A stretch of 9,090 nt of DNA from an uncultured Oscillospiraceae bacterium (GTDB lineage: Bacteria > Bacillota > Clostridia > Oscillospirales > Oscillospiraceae): contig CAJUOA010000115.1 of the NCBI GenBank assembly GCA_910587785.1, positions 1 through 9,090 on the forward strand, written 5' to 3'. The first letter of the stretch is position 1, and the number at the start of each line of letters is the position of its first letter. A model generated the notes under the pieces. That model was not told where the DNA came from. It made no database searches and saw only the letters and a list, made by a program, of their open reading frames with translations. The translations under genes were made by a program, and so were the position numbers. Positions 5,341-9,090 of the stretch are shown in pieces.

Positions 5341-6065
5341 TATGCCGCCCCCTTTTTTGAAGCCAAACGGATGAATGCTTCCTCAAAATCACTGGTTCCG
5401 GCCCGCTGTTTCAACTCCTCCGGCGTTCCCACAGCCTGAAGACGGCCTGCGGCCATGATGCCCACATGGTCGGAGAGGGCTTCAGCCTCCTCCAGGTAGT
5501 GAGTGGTGAGGACCACCGTCGTCCGGCCACGGAGGGCGCGGATGACCTCCCAGAGCTCCCGGCGGGCGAGGACATCCAGGCCCAGGGTGGGTTCGTCCAA
5601 AAACAGGACCTCCGGTTCGGTGATGAGGGCCATGGCAATGCTCAGCCGCCTCTGCCACCCGCCGGAGAGGACTTTCGCCTTGTTTTCCACAATTTCCTCC
5701 AAACCAAGTTCCTTTACCACCTGTTGAGCCCGTTTTTTCCGGTCCAAGAGGCCATAGATACCAGCCATGAGCTCTAAGTTTTCCACAACTGTTAAATTTT
5801 GTGCCACTGCGGTCTCCTGGGGGGAGACGCTGATGCGGCGTTTGACAGTCTCCGGAGAAGTGAGGACGCTGCCGCCCAGGATCAGGGCGTCGCCGGAGGT
5901 GGGGCGGACCAGGCAGGAGAGCATCCGGATGGTGGTAGTTTTTCCCGCGCCGTTGACGCCCAGGAGGGCAAAGAGCTCACCGTTTTCCACATGTAAACAG
6001 AGGCTGTCCACGGCGGTTTTGGGGCCGTAGCGTTTGGTCAAGTGCAGGGTCTCGATGGCGTTCAT
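5340..6065 (-). CDS. ABC transporter ATP-binding protein
   Basis: The 241-residue nucleotide-binding subunit of an ABC-2 exporter. Walker A is GVNGAGKT (36-43), Q-loop Gln83, signature LSGGW (133-137, followed by QRR), Walker B VLFLDEP (153-159), D-loop GLD (162-164), and the switch His189 in TTHYLEEAE. The signature has Trp in place of the last Gln (LSGGQ), with Gln as the next residue; otherwise all catalytic residues are present. The length fits a CcmA/DrrA-like ATPase. The start ATG (6063-6065) overlaps the stop of the AbrB-type gene as ATGA, with AGGAGG 7 nt upstream; the stop overlaps the permease start. Three exact TTTTCCACA 9-mers (5683, 5779, 5983) lie within the gene, each encoding Val-Glu-Asn on the coding strand. 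Confidence 0.93.
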   Translation of the reverse strand: MNAIETLHLTKRYGPKTAVDSLCLHVENGELFALLGVNGAGKTTTIRMLSCLVRPTSGDALILGGSVLTSPETVKRRISVSPQETAVAQNLTVVENLELMAGIYGLLDRKKRAQQVVKELGLEEIVENKAKVLSGGWQRRLSIAMALITEPEVLFLDEPTLGLDVLARRELWEVIRALRGRTTVVLTTHYLEEAEALSDHVGIMAAGRLQAVGTPEELKQRAGTSDFEEAFIRLASKKGAA

Positions 6066-6295
6066 GGTTTTTCCTCCTCCTTTTTCCCGGCGAAGCCGGC
6101 GATGTTACGGGCCATGTCCAGGAGGCCGTCGTTATCGACGATGGCGATGCCCCGCTCCTTGTCGGCGAGGAGGAGGAGCATATCGCCGGGATCGATGTTG
6201 AACATTTCGCGGACCTCCTTTGGGATAACGATTTGACCTTTCTCACCGACTTTGACGGAGCTCATGAATTTATCGGCAGGCATTTTCATAGTCAT
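6062..6295 (-). CDS. AbrB/MazE/SpoVT-type DNA-binding regulator
   Basis: A 77-residue protein dominated by one SpoVT-AbrB swapped-hairpin domain at about 13-55: VGEKGQIVIPKEVREMFNI followed by DPGDMLLLL. Such proteins dimerise and bind palindromic AT-rich DNA. The rest is an acidic and lysine-rich tail. The ATG at 6293-6295 has AGGAGG (6305-6310) 9 nt upstream; two further ATGs follow at codons 3 and 5. The stop overlaps the ATPase start by 4 nt. No toxin gene is next to it, so it is better seen as the regulator of the ABC genes than as an antitoxin. A 16-bp palindrome over its own promoter suggests autorepression. AbrB-ABC operons of this shape are familiar in Clostridia. Confidence 0.9.
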   Translation of the reverse strand: MTMKMPADKFMSSVKVGEKGQIVIPKEVREMFNIDPGDMLLLLADKERGIAIVDNDGLLDMARNIAGFAGKKEEEKP

Positions 6296-6311
6296 GGGAA
6301 TTTTCCTCCTC

Positions 6312-6338
6312 AGTATAATTTGTATAACTAGTTATACT
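6312..6338. promoter_or_regulatory. Palindromic operator of the AbrB-ABC operon
   Basis: GTATAACTAGTTATAC (6322-6337) is a perfect 16-bp palindrome. A third GTATAA half-site (6313-6318) lies 9 bp from the first, and the whole block begins AGTATAA and ends TTATACT. It covers the -10 and likely start site of the operon. Recognition by the neighbouring AbrB-type protein is inferred from position and symmetry. Confidence 0.65.
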
Positions 6339-6360
6339 CCTTGGACGAGGGGGTTGTCAA
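6331..6360 (-). promoter_or_regulatory. Promoter of the AbrB-ABC operon
   Basis: On the minus strand TTGACA (6355-6360) is followed after 18 nt by TATAAC (6331-6336); using GTATAA instead gives 17 nt. The -10 is part of the operator palindrome. Transcription would begin about 25-30 nt before the AbrB-type gene. Confidence 0.75.
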
Positions 6361-6375
6361 GGGGAGATTTTTCAA

Positions 6376-6610
6376 ATGCAGTCAGAGGGAAACGGCGGGC
6401 GGAAGAAAGCCGTGCTGACGAAAGGGGTACGCCGTCTCGCAGGGCAGTACCGCCCGCACTGTGCCGGTGGCCCGGTAGTATCGAAAAGAAACGTGCCGAA
6501 CGGAGGCGAACCCAACGAAGGAAACCGAAGGGCCAGGGAGTGGTTCCAGCGATGGGAGCGGCATCGGCCCAGGGAAGTGATTGGGAAAATGGAGACTGCC
6601 AGATCGTAGC
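6376..6610. other. Purine-rich segment with possible RNA structure, no recognised gene
   Basis: This stretch lies between the AbrB-ABC promoter and a hairpin array. Both strands have open frames of 77-95 codons, but none shows a family pattern or a convincing ribosome binding site. Complementary pairs are frequent: GCGGGCGG (6395-6402) with CCGCCCGC (6450-6457), GACG with CGTC (6417-6420, 6433-6436), CCGG with CCGG (6464-6467, 6472-6475), GGGCC with GGCCC (6530-6534, 6566-6570) and GATG with CATC inside the last. CGAA recurs about every 10 nt between 6482 and 6528. A structured RNA or a dispersed repeat are both possible. Confidence 0.35.
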
Positions 6611-6643
6611 GTAAATCAAAAACCCCCGTCATTCAGGAAGATT

Positions 6644-6675
6644 CTCAAGAAACGTAGTTTCTTGAGCGTCTTTTT
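6644..6675 (+). terminator. Hairpin with T-run upstream of dnaA (terminator-like)
   Basis: CTCAAGAAAC (6644-6653) and GTTTCTTGAG (6657-6666) form a perfect 10-bp stem with a GTA loop, followed by CGTC and five T. In the plus direction this is a plausible intrinsic terminator, which would shield the dnaA promoter from transcription through 6376-6610. It could equally be one module of the repeat that follows. Confidence 0.5.
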
Positions 6676-6731
6676 GGTGACTTTTTCCACGCGGAAAAAG
6701 TCACCCGGGGACCGGGGCCGGGGAGGCCCCG
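6676..6731. repeat. Tandem palindromes, REP-like element
   Basis: A perfect 13-bp inverted repeat (GGTGACTTTTTCC at 6676-6688, GGAAAAAGTCACC at 6693-6705, loop ACGC) is followed by CGGGGCC/GGCCCCG (6713-6719, 6725-6731). The first stem resembles in design the 11-bp stem at 4337-4364: a pyrimidine-rich GT...CC arm facing its complement. Such elements are usually dispersed in intergenic DNA; this is judged from architecture only. Confidence 0.55.
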
Positions 6732-6820
6732 AAAAGGCAGGGAAAAGCACAGATTTCCCCAAGTGGCAAACTGCCCAAAAAAACAGCAGAATTAGAAAGC
6801 ATTTAGAATAAGTATAGGTG

Positions 6821-6849
6821 TTGCCAAAGGGACGAATTTCTGGTATAAT
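6821..6849 (+). promoter_or_regulatory. dnaA promoter
   Basis: TTGCCA (6821-6826), a 17-nt spacer and TATAAT (6844-6849) with an extended TGG form a strong SigA promoter. Transcription would begin near 6856, about 35 nt before the dnaA ATG. No DnaA box overlaps it, unlike many autoregulated dnaA promoters. Confidence 0.85.
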
Positions 6850-6890
6850 AATCTAGGTATATTTTGACTACAGAGAAAGGGAGAGCTTCT

Positions 6891-8207
6891 ATGCAATCAG
6901 TGTCCGATATCTGGTCGATGATCCTGACCAGACTGCGGGAGGACCTGTCGGAAACCACGATCAAAACGTGGTTTGACGAGACGACAGTGGTGGCGCTGGA
7001 GGGGAACACGCTGATCCTCCACTGTCCCAACGCCTTCAAACGCAGCAACATCCAGGACCGCTTTCTCCCAAATATCGAGGAGGGTCTGCGGGACATCTTC
7101 TCGGCGGAGATCGCGGTGAAGCTCCTGGACGACGAGGGCCTCACCCGCTATCAGAAAAAAGAGGCCGAACAGCCCGCCTCACTCATGGAGAGCGGGGAAT
7201 TCACGTTTGAGACCTTTGTAGTCGGGCCCTCCAACAAATTGGCCTGCTCCGCCGCCCGGGCGGTGGCCGACGCGCCGGGCCAGCACTACAACCCCCTCTT
7301 CATCTACGGCGACTCCGGGCTGGGAAAGACCCACCTGCTCTACGCCATCGCCCATGTGATCCGGCAGAAAAGCCGGGACTGCCGCATCCTCTATATCAAG
7401 GGCGACGAGTTCATCAACGACTATATCGAGACGGTCCGCTCCGGGCGGTCTATGAACGACTTTCGCACCAAGTACCGGGAGGCGGACCTGATGCTGGTAG
7501 ACGATATCCAGTTCGTGGCGGGCAAGGTGGAGACGCAGAATGAGTTTTTCCACACCTTCAACGCCCTCTACGAGACGAAAAAACAGATCGTCCTCACCTC
7601 CGACCGGCCTCCCCAGGAGATGGCACAGCTGGACGACCGGCTCCGGACCCGCTTTGAGTGGGGTCTGATGGTGGACGTGCAGCCGCCGGACCTGGAAACC
7701 CGCATCGCCATCCTCAAGAACAAGGCCGTCCAATTGGGATTCCTCCTCAGCGACGACATCGCCGCCTATATCGCCTCCAAGATCACCGCCAACGTCCGGC
7801 AGATGGAGGGCACGGTGAAAAAGATCAAAGCCTTCAAAGACCTGGACGGCATGGAGGTGGACAAAGCCGCCGTGGACCGGGCCATCCAGGATATGAGCAA
7901 GTACAGCGAGTTCGTCATCACACCGGAGAACATCATCGCCGAGATCTGCCGCTACTTCCGCATCGACGAGACCCAGATCAAGGGGCAGTCCAGAAGCCGG
8001 GACTGCCTCAACGCCCGGCAAATCGCCATGTACCTCATCCGCCGCATGACCAGCCTCTCCCTCAACGACACCGGAAACCTCTTCGGCGGCCGGGACCACG
8101 CCACAGTCATCAACTCTATCTCCAAAGTAGAAAAAAAGATGAAGTCCGACCCCGCCTACGCCGAAACTGTCAAGGCCATCACCACCAATATCAACTCCAC
8201 CAAATGA
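6891..8207 (+). CDS. dnaA: Chromosomal replication initiator protein DnaA
   Basis: DnaA is the AAA+ ATPase that binds DnaA boxes, melts the origin and loads the helicase. The 438-residue protein shows domain I (1-80), a short linker II (about 82-104), and the AAA+ domain with Walker A GDSGLGKT (140-147), Walker B LMLVDDIQF (200-208, D204/D205), sensor I LTSDRPP (235-241) and the likely arginine finger R254 in RLRTRF. Domain IV carries LNARQIAMYLIRRMT (373-387) and the GGRDHATVINS signature (399-409). The ATG at 6891 is preferred over an in-frame TTG at 6864 because AAGGGAG lies just upstream of it and it gives the usual N-terminus. The gene runs toward the origin lying downstream. One TTTTCCACA (7546-7554) is inside it, encoding the conserved FFHTF. 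Confidence 0.98.
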   Translation: MQSVSDIWSMILTRLREDLSETTIKTWFDETTVVALEGNTLILHCPNAFKRSNIQDRFLPNIEEGLRDIFSAEIAVKLLDDEGLTRYQKKEAEQPASLMESGEFTFETFVVGPSNKLACSAARAVADAPGQHYNPLFIYGDSGLGKTHLLYAIAHVIRQKSRDCRILYIKGDEFINDYIETVRSGRSMNDFRTKYREADLMLVDDIQFVAGKVETQNEFFHTFNALYETKKQIVLTSDRPPQEMAQLDDRLRTRFEWGLMVDVQPPDLETRIAILKNKAVQLGFLLSDDIAAYIASKITANVRQMEGTVKKIKAFKDLDGMEVDKAAVDRAIQDMSKYSEFVITPENIIAEICRYFRIDETQIKGQSRSRDCLNARQIAMYLIRRMTSLSLNDTGNLFGGRDHATVINSISKVEKKMKSDPAYAETVKAITTNINSTK

Positions 8208-8244
8208 CCCCCGTGAAAAACCGCCTGGCATACAATACGGGCGT

Positions 8245-8470
8245 TTCAACATTTTCCACCAGGTTCTCCACAATATGAACAGAAATCAACAGGACGACCC
8301 TGTGGAAAAAAGAAGCGTTTCCCGGCCCTGTGGATTTCCGTGGAAAGACGACAGAATTTTCCACAGGAGGTTGAGGAAGAAAAAAACCTGTCATATCAAC
8401 GGGTTTGAGACGTTTTCCACAATTTTTCGCCCTACTACCCCTGCTACTAAAAAAAATTAGTCTATTCTCT
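8245..8470. other. Replication origin oriC in the dnaA-dnaN gap
   Basis: Seven DnaA-box-like 9-mers lie in 170 bp: TTTTCCACC (8252-8260), TTCTCCACA (8264-8272) and TTTTCCACA (8357-8365, 8413-8421) on the plus strand; TTTTCCACA (8301-8309), AAATCCACA (8329-8337) and CTTTCCACG (8339-8347) on the minus strand. The rightmost box is followed by a DnaA-trio-like run and an A/T-rich stretch (8449-8465) suited to unwinding. Position between dnaA and dnaN, with genes pointing away on both sides except dnaA itself, matches a Bacillus-type origin. TTTTCCACA seems to be the preferred box here. Confidence 0.88.
8432..8449 (-). promoter_or_regulatory. DnaA-trio-like unwinding element
   Basis: The plus strand reads CTA CTA CCC CTG CTA CTA in one triplet register, so the other strand, read 3' to 5', gives GAT GAT GGG GAC GAT GAT. 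DnaA trios in Bacillus subtilis follow 3'-[G/A]A[T/A]-5', start a few bases beyond the last DnaA box, and lead into the melted region. Here four of six triplets fit fully, one has GA, and one (GGG) does not. The last box ends at 8421, ten bases before. Confidence 0.6.
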
Positions 8471-8590
8471 CTTGGCCGCTTTTATGCCCCGAATCTCTGC
8501 CTGCGGCCCGAAACCCTTTGGGCTCTGCCCAAACCCGCCACCTTTGAAAAGGTGGACGAAACTTTTATCATGCGCTTCGCGCTTATTTTT
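8471..8590. repeat. Small hairpins between oriC and dnaN
   Basis: Three inverted repeats follow the origin: TTTGGGC/GCCCAAA (8517-8523, 8527-8533), CCACCTTT/AAAGGTGG (8538-8545, 8548-8555) and GCGC/GCGC around TTC (8572-8582) followed by TTATTTTT. The last may act as a weak terminator or leader structure just ahead of the dnaN ribosome binding site. The arrangement resembles dispersed intergenic repeats of related genomes. No gene is seen in the stretch. Confidence 0.45.
8544..8571 (+). promoter_or_regulatory. Possible dnaN promoter
   Basis: TTGAAA (8544-8549), 16 nt, TATCAT (8566-8571) is the best promoter-like pair ahead of dnaN, but it is weak and its -35 lies in a hairpin. dnaN may instead depend on readthrough from dnaA across oriC, as in Bacillus. 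Confidence 0.3.
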
Positions 8591-8608
8591 GACAGAAAGG
8601 AAAAAATT

Positions 8609-9090
8609 ATGAAGTTTTCCTGTGAAAAAACCCTCCTGCAAGCGGCAGTCAACACAGCCTCCAGAGCGGTCTCCTCCAAAAGCTCAATCCCCGCCCTGGA
8701 GGGCGTCCTCCTCCATGCAGACACCACCCTCACAATCTCTGGCTACGATATGAAGACAGGTATCCGCACTACTGTGGACGCCGACATTACGGAAACCGGC
8801 ACCCTCGTCCTCAGCACCCGCCTGTTCGGCGACATCCTCCGCCACCTTCCGGACGATGTTGTCGTCCTCCAGTCGGACAACAACCTGAACGTCAAGCTCA
8901 CCTGCGGCGACGCGGCCTACGATATCCTCGCCATCTCCGCCGAGGACTACCCGGACCTCCCGGAAGTGGAGGACCAGCACTCCGTGACCATCACTCAAAC
9001 TACCCTCCGCGCCATGATCTCCCAGACCTCCTTCGCGGTATCCACCAACGAGGCCAGACCGGTCCACACCGGCTCCCTCTTTGAGATCAA
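8609..9090 (+). CDS. dnaN: DNA polymerase III beta subunit (sliding clamp), N-terminal 160 residues
   Basis: DnaN is the ring-shaped clamp that tethers the replicative polymerase to DNA. The first 160 residues are present; the gene continues past the window edge. They match clamp domain 1 and the start of domain 2: MKFSCEKTLLQAAVNTASRAV, SSIPALEGVLL (25-35), SGYDMKTGIRT (44-54), the AEDYPDLPEV stretch (111-120) and the NEARPVHTGSLFEI motif (147-160), which is usually RPVLTGVLFE. The ATG at 8609 follows AAGG (8597-8600) by 8 nt. Its place directly downstream of oriC and dnaA is the classic order. Confidence 0.97.
   Translation, partial: MKFSCEKTLLQAAVNTASRAVSSKSSIPALEGVLLHADTTLTISGYDMKTGIRTTVDADITETGTLVLSTRLFGDILRHLPDDVVVLQSDNNLNVKLTCGDAAYDILAISAEDYPDLPEVEDQHSVTITQTTLRAMISQTSFAVSTNEARPVHTGSLFEI

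Noticed and set aside
6062..6295. The AbrB-type gene as the antitoxin of a toxin-antitoxin pair
   Set aside because: No toxin-like gene is adjacent; it is coupled by overlapping codons to an ABC ATPase.
6376..6619. Open frames of 60-95 codons on both strands before dnaA
   Set aside because: No family resemblance, no good ribosome binding site, and overlapping frames on opposite strands; non-coding structure or a repeat explains them better.
6864..6890. A TTG start giving DnaA nine extra residues
   Set aside because: The ATG at 6891 has the better-placed AAGGGAG and yields the usual DnaA N-terminus; the TTG lies too close to the predicted transcript start.
7179..8273. A 364-codon open frame opposite dnaA
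   Set aside because: It is the antisense shadow of the dnaA codons; the translation is rich in repeats of V, G, D and H typical of such shadows.
1..9090. CRISPR arrays, tRNA or rRNA genes, insertion sequences
   Set aside because: No regularly spaced repeats, no tRNA cloverleaf or rRNA-like stretch, and no transposase reading frame were seen on either strand.

Overview
The window is the replication-origin region of a high-GC Firmicutes chromosome. The gene set (dnaA and dnaN with an origin between them, next to a divergent rpmH-rnpA-yidD-yidC-jag operon), strong AGGAGG-type ribosome binding sites and near-consensus SigA promoters fit Clostridia. The GC-rich coding sequence suggests an Oscillospiraceae-type gut lineage (Flavonifractor/Lawsonibacter-like); that last step is inference.

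Layout, left to right. (1) 1-979, minus strand: the 5' end of uvrB and complete radC, transcribed from a strong promoter at 951-979 whose spacer holds a LexA-like box. (2) 1128-4220, minus strand: rpmH (44 aa, at 3928-4062), rnpA, yidD, yidC and jag. This operon starts at a perfect TTGACA-17-TATAAT promoter, has a ~120-nt leader with apparent multibranch structure, and ends in a factor-independent terminator 5 nt after jag. (3) 4221-4617: no gene; a series of hairpins and then a cluster of DnaA-box-like sites. (4) 4618-6360, minus strand: a translationally coupled AbrB-type regulator, ABC ATPase and ABC-2 permease, with a palindromic operator over the promoter. (5) 6361-6820: no convincing gene; a purine-rich segment with possible RNA structure and a second hairpin series. 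(6) 6821-8207, plus strand: promoter and dnaA. (7) 8208-8608: oriC, with seven DnaA-box-like 9-mers, a DnaA-trio-like run and an AT-rich stretch, followed by small hairpins. (8) From 8609: dnaN, cut by the window edge.

How it works together. DnaA binds TTTTCCACA-type boxes and opens the origin between dnaA and dnaN; DnaN is the clamp. The divergent operon supplies ribosomal protein L34, the RNase P protein, membrane insertion factors (YidD, YidC) and the RNA-binding protein Jag/KhpB. The ABC cassette is the accessory element: it separates rpmH from dnaA, which are commonly neighbours, and it has its own regulator and operator. The most notable non-coding signals are the structured rpmH leader, the LexA-like box before radC-uvrB, the excess of TTTTCCACA across about 5 kb, the AbrB-type operator, the DnaA-trio candidate and the unexplained 6376-6610 segment.
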